Positions 45,078 to 56,700 of a stretch of 64,000 nt of DNA are shown here, in pieces. The DNA is from UBA2779 sp965232165 (GTDB taxonomy: Bacteria; Spirochaetota; Spirochaetia; DSM-2461). The notes beneath the pieces are model-generated. The model did not search any database, had not been told where the DNA came from, and was given only the letters and a program-made list of their open reading frames with translations. The position numbers were made by a program, and so were the translations under genes. Within the stretch, counting starts at the first letter, position 1. Every line of letters begins with the position of its first letter. The stretch spans positions 682,001-746,000 of the forward strand of contig CBDDOY010000002.1 of the NCBI GenBank assembly GCA_965232165.1, read 5' to 3'.

Positions 45078-46901
45078 ATGTGTGGAATTATTGGTTATTG
45101 CGGCCCAAAGCACACGCCAGACATCCTATTAGCTGGGTTGAAGAGGCTGGAATATCGCGGGTACGACTCCGCAGGAATATGCCTGGGTGCAGATAACAAT
45201 CTCATCATCTATAAAAAAGAAGGCAAGCTGCATCGGCTCAGGGAAATCATGCCTGAAACCGTTTCAGGAATTTGGGGCATCGGCCATACCCGTTGGGCGA
45301 CTCATGGAGGTGCGGACGACATCAATGCCCATCCGCACACCGACTGCAGCGGTAAAATCGCTATCTGTCACAATGGAATCATCGAAAACTACGAAGTGTT
45401 AAAAACCAGGCTTCAAGAAACTGGACATCGTTTCATCTCGGATACCGATTCCGAAGTCATTGCGCATCTCATTGAATCCCTGTACAACGGAAACTTGGAG
45501 CATGCGGTAAAAAAAGCGCTGACCTTCCTCCAAGGAACATATGGCGTTCTGGCTATGCATGCGGATCATCCCAAAGTGATTGTGGGGGCGAGAAACGGCT
45601 CGCCGTTAGCCCTGGGGATAGGCGGCGATGAAATGTTCCTGGTCAGCGATGTGAGTGCCATGATTGCCCATACGAAACAGGTCGTCTACTTTGAGGACGG
45701 CGATGTCGTAAGAATCAATGCCGACGACTACTCGGTTACCGATCTCCATGACCAGCCGGTAGACAAGGAGATAACCCGCATATCCTGGGAACTCAATGAG
45801 TTTTCAAAGGGTCAATATCCTCATTATATGCTCAAGGAAATATATGAGCAGCCCCAATCAATTCCCCGTGCCATCGGCGGACGTATCGACGAAGTCCAGT
45901 ACACCGCCATGCTCGGTGGTTTGAATATGAATGAACAGGAACTGCTCGGCATCAAACGGGTGGTGATTTTCGCCGCCGGCACCAGTTTCTACGCCGGCCG
46001 GGTAGCGGCCTATCTGATGGAATATCTGGCTCGTGTTCCGGCTGTGGCGGAATTGGCTTCGGAGTTACGTTACCGCAATCCCCTCGTTGAAGAAGGCACC
46101 CTGTACCTCGCTGTCAGCCAATCCGGAGAGACCCTAGATACGCTCATGGCGGTCAGGGAACTCAAACGGAAGGGGGCAAGAGTGCTCGGCATCTGCAATG
46201 TCGTGGGCTCGACAATCGCGAGGGAAACCGACGGGGGCGTGTACATCCACTCAGGCCCTGAGATAGCCGTGGCCTCAACCAAAGCCTTCACCAGTCAGCT
46301 TGCCGTCATGTACCTGCTCATACTTAAAATGGCTCGGATACGTCACATGGCCGAGGAAGACGGCCAGCACTTCATCGACGGCCTGAAGGCATTGCCGGCT
46401 CTGATTCTTCAAATCCTTGCTCGGACAGACAGCATCAAGGCCCTCGCCCGGAAGTATCACGAAGCCGGCAATTTTCTCTTCCTTGGCCGAGGCCTTAATC
46501 TCCCGGTGGCCTTGGAAGGTGCTCTGAAACTCAAAGAAATCGCCTACATTCATGCCGAAGGCTATAGTGCCGCAGAAATAAAACATGGCCCCATCGCCCT
46601 AGTCAACGAACAGGCGCCCAGCCTGTTCATCATCACAAATGATCCCCTGCGAAAAAAAATTATCTCCAACATGAAGGAAATCAAATCCCGCAAAGGCCCT
46701 GTTATTGCCCTCTGCACCGAGGGGGATGAGGAAGTGGCGGCAATCGCTGACGAAGTGCTGTTCGTGCCAAAGATTCATGCCTTCTTCTCCCCGTTCCTGA
46801 TGATGGTGCCCTTGCAGCTTTTTGCATACTATTGCGCCCTGGAGCTGGGCAGGGATGTTGACCAGCCACGCAATCTGGCAAAATCAGTGACGGTGGAATA
46901 G
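45078..46901 (+). CDS. glmS: Glutamine--fructose-6-phosphate aminotransferase
   Basis: A 607-residue enzyme of full length. Cys2 (MCGIIGYCG) is the glutaminase nucleophile; GIGHTRWATHG lies near 73. The isomerase half has two SIS domains: AAGTSFYAGRVAAY, then VSQSGETLDTL and IAVASTKAFTSQLAVMY. The tail ends NLAKSVTVE, the family's C-terminal loop. Known: it makes glucosamine-6-phosphate for peptidoglycan and lipid sugars. Ribosome site AAAAGGGA. No glmS ribozyme is expected or seen, as the leader is only about 40 bp. Confidence 0.97.
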   Translation: MCGIIGYCGPKHTPDILLAGLKRLEYRGYDSAGICLGADNNLIIYKKEGKLHRLREIMPETVSGIWGIGHTRWATHGGADDINAHPHTDCSGKIAICHNGIIENYEVLKTRLQETGHRFISDTDSEVIAHLIESLYNGNLEHAVKKALTFLQGTYGVLAMHADHPKVIVGARNGSPLALGIGGDEMFLVSDVSAMIAHTKQVVYFEDGDVVRINADDYSVTDLHDQPVDKEITRISWELNEFSKGQYPHYMLKEIYEQPQSIPRAIGGRIDEVQYTAMLGGLNMNEQELLGIKRVVIFAAGTSFYAGRVAAYLMEYLARVPAVAELASELRYRNPLVEEGTLYLAVSQSGETLDTLMAVRELKRKGARVLGICNVVGSTIARETDGGVYIHSGPEIAVASTKAFTSQLAVMYLLILKMARIRHMAEEDGQHFIDGLKALPALILQILARTDSIKALARKYHEAGNFLFLGRGLNLPVALEGALKLKEIAYIHAEGYSAAEIKHGPIALVNEQAPSLFIITNDPLRKKIISNMKEIKSRKGPVIALCTEGDEEVAAIADEVLFVPKIHAFFSPFLMMVPLQLFAYYCALELGRDVDQPRNLAKSVTVE

Positions 46902-46911
46902 TTTTTCTATA

Positions 46912-47036
46912 GGGCACCTCTAAAAAACCCATTTAGTTCTTGACTCGAACTTTTCCGCTGCTACTGCGTTGTCAAAATGCTCAACTAAGCTTAAGCTACG
47001 CCCTTAGCTTTTGCCGCCTTGTATCGATAAAAAATT
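46912..47036. repeat. Truncated family A repeat, copy 9
   Basis: The left end GGGCACCTCTAAAAAACCC is 10 bp past glmS. It ends at AAAAAATTT, the same point as copy 4, and is followed 16 bp later by the IS256-type element. Confidence 0.85.
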
Positions 47037-47052
47037 TGATAGTGTCCAGTAT

Positions 47053-48369
47053 AGTTCGCAATTTTCTTTCAAGAAGCCATCGAATTCTTCCATCAGGCAG
47101 CCTGTTCCAATTTAAGTCTTTGTTCATCTATCGATTTTTCACTAATATACCGTTTCCCGGAAGCCCAGTCTTCAGAGTATTCTATCAAATAGCAACAGAT
47201 TAATCTGAGATATGATTCAATACTGGGAAATATTCCAACGACCCGGGACCTCCGGCGGATTTCTCGATTCAGCCGCTCTAATTGATTGGCTGATGATGTC
47301 TTTCTACTGTCTATTTCCGAGAATTCAAAGAATTGGACAGAGTCTTCAAGTCCCTCCTCCAGGCAGTTCATCGATTTGGGAAACTGCTCCTCGAATTCGT
47401 CTATAATTCTATTGGCATATTCACGGGCTGAATGTGAATCCGGCTGTTTCCATATCTGTTTAATGCGGCCTGCCAGATACTTCTTATCACGAGCCGGTAC
47501 ATGGGAGAGGATATTCCTCATGAAATGGATCTTGCACCGCTGCCGGGAACATCCGATGAGTTCTTTACGAATAGCTTCCTGAGGACCAGGATGAGCATCA
47601 GAGACGCATAACCAGGCTTTCCTGAATCCTCTCGCCTTTAGAGACCTGAACAGCCCGGCATAAGTAGATTCAGCTTCTTCCGGCATAGGTTCTACTGCAA
47701 GGATCTCTTTATGTCCTTGTGAATTAACACCGGAAACGACCATGACTGCCATATTCCGAACTCTCCCGGTTTCGCGTATCTTTTCATACAGTGCGTCTAC
47801 CCGGATGACAGGATATTCGGAATCGAGTGTACGGCAGCGGAATTCATCCGCCTGTTCATCAGGCCCTCTGTTAATTTCGGATACCTGACTGGCTGATATA
47901 TTTTCGATCCCCGGACTCATGGCGAGCTTTTCAATCTTCCTGGTCGAAACCCCGTTGATGAACGCTTCTTGAACTGCCTGAATCAGAGCCTGTCCGGATC
48001 TCTTCTTTTCAGTGACAAAGAAAGGAATATACCCGCCTTTTCTCAGCTTAGGGACCAGTAAATACAACGTTCCTAACCGGGTATCGAAACGGCGAGGTCT
48101 ATATCCTTAAGAAATGTGTGGTCCTTCCTGTTGAATGAGAACCCTTTTTTGCACGGACTTTGTTCGCCGCTTCGATTTCCATAAGCTTCTCCGGCAGCCA
48201 TTTCAATAAACTGAAAAGGGGATCCGGTTCCGTAATGAATTGGAGCAGCATGTTTTCCAGATTCCCATTATCATTTTTCTTAGCCGTCGTCTTCCTCCTT
48301 GTGGTTTTGATGGTTTGATACCATTCTGGAGAATTCGATGGCTTCTTTCAATTATGTAAATTGCGAACT
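47053..48369 (-). mobile_element. IS256-type insertion sequence (copy with frameshift)
   Basis: Ends AGTTCGCAATTT (47053) and AAATTGCGAACT (48369), with a further inverted match GAAGCCATCGAATTC / GAATTCGATGGCTTC inside. No target duplication was seen. Its right end supplies the last codons and stop of the giant gene's final reading frame. Confidence 0.8.
47093..48290 (-). pseudogene. IS256-family transposase with a frameshift
   Basis: The open part 47093-48067 (324 residues) has the mutator-type pattern: VIRVDALYEKIRE gives the first Asp, WLCVSDAHPGPQEAIRKEL the second, CKIHFMRNIL the conserved Cys-His, and SANQLERLNREIRRRSR the Glu. The N-terminus continues in another frame from about 48106 to 48290 (NLENMLLQFITEPDP, then KLMEIEAANKVRAKKG), joined by RPRRFDTRLGTLYLL. 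One base change near 48105 breaks it. Confidence 0.82.
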
Positions 48370-49980
48370 TGATTGTACGTTATCATACTGTTCATGATAA
48401 AGCATATTTTTATCTGCAAATACATTGTTGTCTTTCAATTTCCGATTGACATCAATTCCATTGAAATTTTGCCCCGTGAGCGCCTCTGCTGCATACATTG
48501 CCGTATACATCTTACAAGCAACTCTATATATATTCTCCGGCAGAGTAAGATCAAAATTATATTCGTCTGCAAAATTATTATCTGTCAGTAATCTATTTTT
48601 AAAATCATCTTCGGTTATTTCAGGTGAGAAATTAACTCTATCTGATTCCTCTAACCCAGACACTGAGAACTCTTTCTCCAAATAACTATTCCATGCTTCG
48701 TCTTTTTTAGCTTCGTTTATGGCACGAACTTCTTCCAGAGTATCTGCAAACCCTAACGGAGTATTCCAGTTTACTCCATTTTGATCATTTTGGAATTCTC
48801 CGCCTGTTAAGGTTTTCAATTCAGCATACTGCCTTGCATCTTTACTAACTTGCCAATTATCAAGATTCATTACCTGTTTATTTATATCAGCCATAAAATT
48901 TGAATCCATGACATTCCAAATCTTGCCTATCTGACTATAAGTATTTTTCTGATACAAATAAGCCAGTCCCTCAATATTATTCCCTGCCATATGGGAACCT
49001 TCATGAGCGAATATTGAAGCTAACTTAGCTGCTTTTTCAGTGCCCCTGCCCAAATAATCACTATTAATAAACAGCGTATTATCCGATATATCGCTGTCAA
49101 AATACCCCATCTTGCCTTCAGCCATCTCCTCATATTTGGCCTTGACACCGCCCTCAAATAACTCTCTGGCCAATGCCTGACGGCTATTATCTGTCCAAGC
49201 TAATCCATTTGCTGCCGCCAGTGTGCTGTTGCCTTTTTCTCCGCCCAGCTTAAATTTTGCAACATTCAAAGTCTCTCCCAGTCCTTCCAGTGAGGACATG
49301 ATATTGCCCCAGTCCACCTTTCTTCCTGCCGAACCCAGCTTGCCGGATATTCCCTTATTTGTTAAGTGAAGTTCAAATAATCCCACATCTTTTCTCTTAT
49401 GTGTACGAGTTGCAAGGCGCGCAGGGAATATCTCTGCTCCCTGACTGCTTTTAGGACCCCTGCCGCTCGGAGTCTCATTATCTCCTTTAAAGGCAGAATA
49501 AATATCTCCAATGGACAGAAGGTTAAAAGTCGTTTCTCCGGTAATCCCGTATTCTATTCCGGCTGCGACCAAATTGGCTGCCGCTTCATTAAATGCGGCA
49601 AGACTGGCAGTATTGACAAGATCACCGCTCAGCGCATTCTTATTCCAGTCTTGAGAATTGAATTTACCCAGAGCATGCGATGTCAGCAGGGCGGCCATCC
49701 CCGCCGCATACCCGGCCAGCGCATTCTTCCCGAACAGGCTGTCTGCCAGAGCATCGCCGTTCCAGCCGAATTCTCCGTTTTCTATATAAAATCCATTCAC
49801 CGTTCCGGCAACGGCATTGTTCACGGCCTGATTCAGGGCGCCGTTCGCCATACTGTTGACAACCTCGTTTCCAATGCCCACATCGATTCCTCCGCTGACA
49901 AAATGAGTCACCGTAGAAATTACCGCAGACTTGCCGAAATTCAGCAGTCCCTCTTCCGCAGACATCACACCGTTGGACAC
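48352..49980 (-). CDS. Giant protein fragment 5: C-terminal domain with HEGSH motif
   Basis: 542 residues from GTG 49980. The first 150 residues are Gly/Ala/Asn-rich and carry hydrophobic segments (SAVISTVTHFVSGGIDVGIG, then ALAGYAAGMAALLTSHALG), like the membrane or pretoxin region of large secreted toxins. HEGSH at 326-330, in ASIFAHEGSHMAGN, fits the zinc metallopeptidase HExxH motif. The last five residues or so are read from the end of the IS256-type element. Probably not translated alone, as it lacks a ribosome site and belongs to the broken giant gene. Confidence 0.65.
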   Translation of the reverse strand: MSNGVMSAEEGLLNFGKSAVISTVTHFVSGGIDVGIGNEVVNSMANGALNQAVNNAVAGTVNGFYIENGEFGWNGDALADSLFGKNALAGYAAGMAALLTSHALGKFNSQDWNKNALSGDLVNTASLAAFNEAAANLVAAGIEYGITGETTFNLLSIGDIYSAFKGDNETPSGRGPKSSQGAEIFPARLATRTHKRKDVGLFELHLTNKGISGKLGSAGRKVDWGNIMSSLEGLGETLNVAKFKLGGEKGNSTLAAANGLAWTDNSRQALARELFEGGVKAKYEEMAEGKMGYFDSDISDNTLFINSDYLGRGTEKAAKLASIFAHEGSHMAGNNIEGLAYLYQKNTYSQIGKIWNVMDSNFMADINKQVMNLDNWQVSKDARQYAELKTLTGGEFQNDQNGVNWNTPLGFADTLEEVRAINEAKKDEAWNSYLEKEFSVSGLEESDRVNFSPEITEDDFKNRLLTDNNFADEYNFDLTLPENIYRVACKMYTAMYAAEALTGQNFNGIDVNRKLKDNNVFADKNMLYHEQYDNVQSSSQFT

Positions 49981-49985
49981 ATCGG

Positions 49986-50768
49986 CTATGGTAAAGGCCG
50001 CTTCTTTAGGCTATTCCAAAGGCCAGTCCCGCTGGTCCTCCGGCCGGAAGAGCCGCTATGGCCATGGCCATCTTCGCGACCGACCGGAAGGTCGGCGATT
50101 CCAGCCAGGAGCCGCGGTCGTCCCACAGTTTCTGGTCGTAGCTCGGGCGGTTTACTCAAGGCGTATCCCGCTCCCTCTCTCATTTTATTGAAGATGTACT
50201 GCCCCATTATGGCGCCCATCTGCCCCTGCCCTTCAAAATGGACATTCTTAGACCAGCTCTCATCAAGGTCCAGGTCTTCACCTTCCTTAAACTGAGGGGC
50301 AAATCCCACACGCAGTCCGAATTTCCCGGGGGAAGCATCGATGCCGCGCTGTTCGCTCTTCTGAATATGGCGGGTTCTGAATATGGGAACCAGTTTTTCA
50401 ACAATGCGCAGCGTCCCGTCAGCGCCCGTTACAGTTTCCTGTACGGCCCGCTCTCCCGCTTTTTCAGTGACCTCTTCAGTCCACTTAATCTCCTGGATAA
50501 ACCGGTAGGCCGGATTGCTGTTCTTTTTATCATTTTCAATGTCTTCATCAGACCATCCGCCCTCTTTTCTATCCCTTTCTTCGGCTTCGTCAAAATCACT
50601 GTTCCCGCTCAGTCCCATATCAGAAAACAGTATTGATTCGATTCTTTCATCGATGTCTTCAGTTTCCTCATCATCCTCTTTACCGAATATCTTTTCCATT
50701 TCTTCGGAAATGGCGTTCATGGCTCTGTCAAGCAGTCCGTCCAATGCGTCTGCGTCCATATTGTTCAA
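49986..50768 (-). CDS. Giant protein fragment 4
   Basis: 260 residues from TTG 50768, or ATG 50759. The TTG overlaps the TGA of the previous fragment. It is acidic at first (MEKIFGKEDDEETEDIDER), then has VHFEGQGQMGAIMGQYIFNK. After residue about 205 (YALSK) the frame is wrong; the true text runs on in the next frame. The upstream frame also reads SGGSDEQLNNMDADAL, which continues naturally from the previous fragment. Confidence 0.6.
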   Translation of the reverse strand: MNNMDADALDGLLDRAMNAISEEMEKIFGKEDDEETEDIDERIESILFSDMGLSGNSDFDEAEERDRKEGGWSDEDIENDKKNSNPAYRFIQEIKWTEEVTEKAGERAVQETVTGADGTLRIVEKLVPIFRTRHIQKSEQRGIDASPGKFGLRVGFAPQFKEGEDLDLDESWSKNVHFEGQGQMGAIMGQYIFNKMREGAGYALSKPPELRPETVGRPRLLAGIADLPVGREDGHGHSGSSGRRTSGTGLWNSLKKRPLP

Positions 50769-53700
50769 CTGTTCATCGGAACCGCCGCTTCGGAGGTGAA
50801 GTCGCCGGTGTAATCGGAGAAGTCGCTGTAGGCGTTGACTGTTCCCACATCGAAAAGAATGCCGTCGGCGACAGAAGACCCGACGACGAGGTCTCTTCTG
50901 TAGACTTCTCCGCTTAAGATATAACCGTCGCTGCGCATCGTTTTGTGCAGACTGTCGGCCACGCCGTCGTTGGCGGCCTGTACCTGTTTATTGAAGCGCT
51001 CTTCGGCATCGGCCAGGCGGTCGAGCATCTGTCCGTATTCTCTCTTCGAAACGTGCTGTTTATATTCTTCGTTCTGTATACTCTGGAAGTCTTTGATATC
51101 CTGCATCAGCTCTGCCGTGGAGAACTTATCTCCGTCTAAAGATGTGAATATGGCCGGTTTGAAGGCCTTGATGCCCTGATTCAGGCTCGAAGCGTTCTCC
51201 AGCAGTTTGTCCAGCAGTTCCAGGTCCACCGCCTGGCTTAGGATGCTGTCTGCATCGGGCGCCGCCTCGGCCAGCGTGGAAATAATGATGTCTCCGCCTG
51301 CCGAACTGATGGCGGCCTGAGTGATTTCACCGAAATCCTCCAGAACTGAAGAATCGCCGATTCGGGCGCTCTGCTCGGTGACAACGCTCAGCCAGGTATT
51401 CTTGTCGGTGAGAAAATCGAGGTATTTGTCTCCCCAGGCGTCTTTTTTGTTCCTGTATTCACGGCTGACGTTTTCCATCCAGTCTTCATAGCGGGACTTC
51501 AGCCGTTTCTCCCCGTCGGTCCACTCCATCTGCCCCCGGGCGAGGACGGCCCGCATCTGGCCGTCCCAGTGGGCCTTCCTCTCTTTGCTTTCCAGCCGCA
51601 TCATATCAAATTCGTGCAGCCGCACATCCATATAGGCATCGTACCTGTAATCGTACATCCCTTTGATTCTGCGGGAAGAGTCTCCGGCCAGCAGCATCTT
51701 CTGGCTGGCCAGAAGGTCCTGCGCTATTTCCATGGAGAACTGATCGTCTCCCAGTATATCGGCAGAGAGTTCTTCCTGCCCTTCGAAGAGACGCATCAGA
51801 TGTTCTCTGATGCTGAAAGAGGGTCTGCTGAAGGCTTTTTCCGCCGCCTCTTCCAGCCTGGAGAGTTCCGTATCTTCATTGACGATGAAATTTCTGAATT
51901 CCTGCCTGTACCGGGCCGCCGCATTCCTCTGTCTTTCCGCAGCTCCGCCCCCGGCGTTCAGATAGGCCGCCATATCGGAGGCGGCTTCGGTTTTTCTTCT
52001 GTCCGCAGCCTTGCCTACGCCCAGAAGAACTTCACTGCTGCCGGTGTAAGCCGAAGAAATGTCTTCGCTTATATCCTGGTGGTAGTCTTCCAGAAGATCG
52101 GCCAGTGCGGCATCGTATTTATCGTCGCCCTCGCCCTGCACCCGTCCCGATTTCTCCAGAAGCCCGTCAAGGTCCTGATGGTTCAGCGTAAAGGCCGCTT
52201 TTATAGAAGCGTGCATTCCCGTCAGCTGTTCTTCACGGCTGAGAGGCTTTCCCTCTTCGGCTTCCCCTTTCAGCGTTTCCAGCAGTTTCTGCTCCTGTTC
52301 GTATTCCTGCCGAAGGGTTTCCACAGCGGTCAGCTCGGAAGAAAGGGTGTTTTCGAAATCGGTTCTGTGCCGCTTGCCTGGATTGACAAACCTGTCGTTG
52401 TTGTGATCAACACAGTCCTGCTTGATATTGCCTTTGTAAACATGCTCAACGGCAAAACCGGAGAAGAGCAGACCGCTGGCAGCCATAACCAATCCTGCCG
52501 GAACTCCCAGCCAAAAGGGTATTGCGAACAGGGCCGCCGCTGCTCCGAAGCACACTGTGGCTTTTGCGAAGAAGACTGCAGCAGCGATTGTGTGGCCCGC
52601 AACCTGAGCCCCGACTTGTCTGTTTATTTCTTTAAATGCCAATTCTCTGTCTAGGTCGACCTGTATTGATTCAAAGTTCTCAGATTTATCGCCAATAGTC
52701 ACCCCTCCGCTTTTCTCCACAAGCTTGAAGAAATCAAACAGTTCCCGCTCATTTTCATCTGCGCTGCCCAATGCCAGAAAAGCATTTTCCCATCTTTCTT
52801 CTACTTTCTTTCGAGCGTCATTTTTCATGGAATCTGTGATGACATCCGCCTCATTTAGATTCAAATACTCAAAGTATTCATCTTTCTCAGCTTCTGTAAG
52901 TTTCTTGTAGACTTCCCGCTGCATAGCCAGAGTCCACCGCTCAATCATGGCGTTATGTGCGCTCTCCCCTTTGCTTTTCTTCAGGTTTTCCAGACGGCGG
53001 AGCCAGTTGTTCATATCGTGCTCATACTCGCTCAAACCATGGGGATCCGTCTCTTTGACGGCGAAATAGTCATTATTGACTTCATCCGATATGGTTTCTT
53101 CGCTCTCCGGGTCCCAACTGACCTCCCAGCCGCCGTCGCCGTCTTTGACCAGGCTCATGCCTTTCAGGTTTTCACTGTTCATCAGACTCATCTCTTTCTC
53201 TTCATCATAAGAGACGGCGGAAACGAAGCTCTCGCCTCTGGCGGCCTGCCACTCGCTGTGAGCCCTTCTGGTTATGCCTTCCTGGCGGGCGACAGCCGCA
53301 TTGAGCACGTTGTTCATCTTATCCAGAGTCAGGCTTTCCCTGTATACGGTCAGATAACTGTCAAAATAGGCTGCATAGGCCCCGTCATTTTTATAGATAT
53401 TGTAATTTTCCGTTCTGTTTTCGTGAACGATCTGATAGAGCGCATCGTAAGCGGCCTGAGCCCGGGTGTGTTTTTCAGTCACATAGGCCAGCCTTTCCAC
53501 GGGTGTCACTTTGTTGATCATGCCGAGAAGGTCCTGACGCACTTCGGCATCCTCTTCCGCTAATCTCACTTCGCCGCCCACGTTCATGGCTGCGGCCGTG
53601 GCTTCGGAATTGGAACCCATTCCGATTTCAGGCTCTGCCGTTTCTCCGTCAGCCGAATCTGACGTATCTGCGGTTTCGGCATCCGTTTCGCTCCCGTCGG

Positions 53701-56700
53701 TCAGAGACCGGGAGTTTTCGATTTCCAGACTCAGCAAATCGCCCGAAGCGGCCGTCAGATATCCCGCAGAGGCATAATTGTAAACGGCCCGGGCCAAAGC
53801 GTAACTGTGCTTCGCCTCTTCCAGCGCATCAATGGAATCTTTTGTTTCGCCGTAAGCCGCATCATAGAGTTCGCTTAGCTGTCTGTATCCCATGGCTTCT
53901 GCAGTCTGGCCGCTGCGGTCTATTTCCATCTGCCAGTTCTCCTGCGCTTCGGCTATGGACTGTTCCAGTTTTTCGATTTCTGCTTTGACGGGCTCAAGAA
54001 CCTCAAGCTGTTCCGCCGGATCGGTTCCCGCTGTTTCAAGAATGTATGCAATGTTGGAAAAGCGGGTCATCTCGCTCTTATAATGTGTTATGCGCCCCTG
54101 GAGATTCTGAAGACGGTCGCTCTTCTCATGAAATTCATCGGCCATGGTGTTCTGATATTCCGCCTCTTTGCGGACAGCTTCCCGGTCCATGGCAGAGAGC
54201 GCAGTCCAGAAAGCCTCGTCATAGTTTCCCCCGAGCCAGTCCAAATGGCCTGTCAGACTGCTGCCGCTCTTATCTCCCGAAAGCCACAGTTCAAGGCTTT
54301 CGGTCAGGGATGACGCCGAATCGAGCACATCATTCCGCTCATCCAGATACCAGTTGTCCAGGTCGTTTTCCGCTCTGTTGAGCACGGCTGATTCCGAAAC
54401 GGCGGCGAAAGGAGCATCGCTGTCTCCCTCACGGTTAACCGTCAGGTCGCGGCCGGTTCTGTCATCAGTTTCCTTTGCGACGATGATCCCCTGCCCGGGT
54501 CCCTCTCCTTCCTTATTATTGGCGCTGTAGAGGTATTCGTCCGTCAGCAGGGTCCGCCAGTGCCGGTTACTTATGTCTCCGGTGCAATCCTTTTTAATCT
54601 GAACGGCTCTGCCCGTAAGAGCCTTTCTGCTGCTCAGAGCGGCGAGAGCTTCGTTATTGCCGGCCATCTCTTCTCTGAGCAGATTAACCGCATAAATATA
54701 TATAGAGCGGTTCCCTCCGCTCGTGTTCGTATTTCTTGATACGGCACCCGCATCGTCATATTTCATATCTCCCGGGCCGTATGTTTTCAGAGATGCAGCG
54801 GAAGCGAGTACATCTGCTGCCGATTTTCCTATAGAGTCTACAGTAAACAGCATATCATCCCATCGGACAGAATGGGCTGTGCTGCTTGTATGCTGATTGA
54901 TAATCTCCAGTTGTCCGGCAAGATTACCGGGGTATTTTGATTTTACATATTCAGTTATTTCACCATGCAGCACGGCATTGTAGGTTCGGGAAAATTCCGT
55001 CCTGCTGTAGAAATCATCGAGTTCGCTGACAACATCAGGATTCCGGTCTGCCCAGTCCGCCGGAGTGACAGTTTTTGAGAGTATTCCGGTCTTGTAATAG
55101 TGAATCAGCTCATCATCATCTAAAAGGGGTATCACGCCGTTACTTAAAAGGCCCATCATGTCGTCCGCGTTTTTACTGTCGAAACAGGCTGCTGCCGTAC
55201 CGGTCAAAGAAGTAAACCAGTTGAGCGCTTTCAGGACGTATTCGTCATCGCTTCCCTCAACATTTTTCATGCTGTTATAGAGACCGTATGACAGAGCTTT
55301 TCTGTATAATTCCGAGCCGGGAGCATTGCCTTTCGCCAGCTCCATCAGAGAGCTGTCGACACCGGCAACAGCGCCTCTTATGTCTGCGGTCAGTTCATCA
55401 TAAAATTCGCCCCACGTTGTGATGCTTCCGATTCGGTCTCTCCACTGAACGGCTAAATTCAGAGCCGCATTTGAAACCGGCTGATTCGCTCCACCGGTTA
55501 CATCACTGATAAAATCTTCCATTATGGCCGAAGTGAACGCAGTGCCGTCATTCATCCCGTGATAGGTCCCAAAACTGTCATACATTTGAGCCAGCTCATA
55601 ATGAGCCAGGACATTCAGAGGATTCTTCTCCGCCAGGGACAGGGCGCTGTCGAGTCCCATGGTATTCCAATAGGCCGTTTTCGCATATCTGGTCAGTTCC
55701 GGTCCGGCTGCCTCCCAATCGACTTCGTCCGGTTTCTCCAGAGCTTCGGCTATGCGGATATATTTCTCGGCTTTTTCTATAATACTTTCTTTCCAGGGGT
55801 CTATCGCATAAGAACCGTCGAGATTCCTGCTGACATTCTGAATATCGAAATACTCTTCCCAGGATTTTTCAAGAGTTTCACTGTTTACAACCGAACTCCG
55901 GGCGATATCCAGAGCCGCCGTTTCCGCCAGCTGTTTTTCTATAAAGCTGTAGAGTTCATCTTCAGTGCCGACGATTTCAACCAGACTGAGAAGTTTGTTC
56001 ACTTCACTTCGATTCGTACTCTGCACATTGTTCAGAGCGATTTTAAGACCGCCGTTTTTCTCCGTCAGAGTTTTCAGTTTTTCCTGAATAAGCTCTGTCG
56101 ATTCGGGAAGAGAATCGGAAAAAGCATACACAAGGTTTACCGCCGTAAAATCACGCACTTCTCCGAGATAATTCTGCAGTTGGGCGGCTGCATAATCGGG
56201 AATTTTCCCATAGAATTCAGATGCACGGCTCTCCAGGTCTCTCATCCACTTATAGACCTCTTCCGCATCGGCAAAATTCTGAAGCCCGACCAAATCCTCC
56301 GGTTGGCGGAACCGGTTGTTTTCATCCGTCAGACCGGTATCTATCAGATACGCAGAGAGTTCGTTCCAGGCGATTTCCGTCACGGCTGTTTTCAGAGAGA
56401 CGGCATTATACATATTTTTGCTGAGAATGGCAGCGAGGGCTGAATTACTCTGGATCTCATCCGACCTGTCTGAAATCAACTGGGCTCCCAGGTCTCCGTC
56501 GGCGGTGAGGAAGATGCCGCCGCCGCTGAGATATGCGGGCAGGAATTCAAATTCTTCGCCGCTTAACTTTTCTGTTATAGTATTTTCATTATCCTTCAGT
56601 GTTCCGCTCAAATCGGACCACCATTTTTTCAGTTCGTTCAGAGATTTGAGCTGCCCGTCCAGCTCCGTCCCGAGTCGACTGCCGTATCTTCTTTTCAGTT

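Noticed and set aside
45030..45078. glmS ribozyme
   Set aside because: The leader is only about 43 bp, too short, and has no ribozyme core.
50765..50768. Programmed coupling or frameshifting between giant gene fragments 3 and 4 (TTG/TGA overlap)
   Set aside because: The upstream frame continues naturally (SGGSDEQLNN), no slippery site or hairpin was seen, and several other breaks exist in the same gene, so decay or error is simpler.
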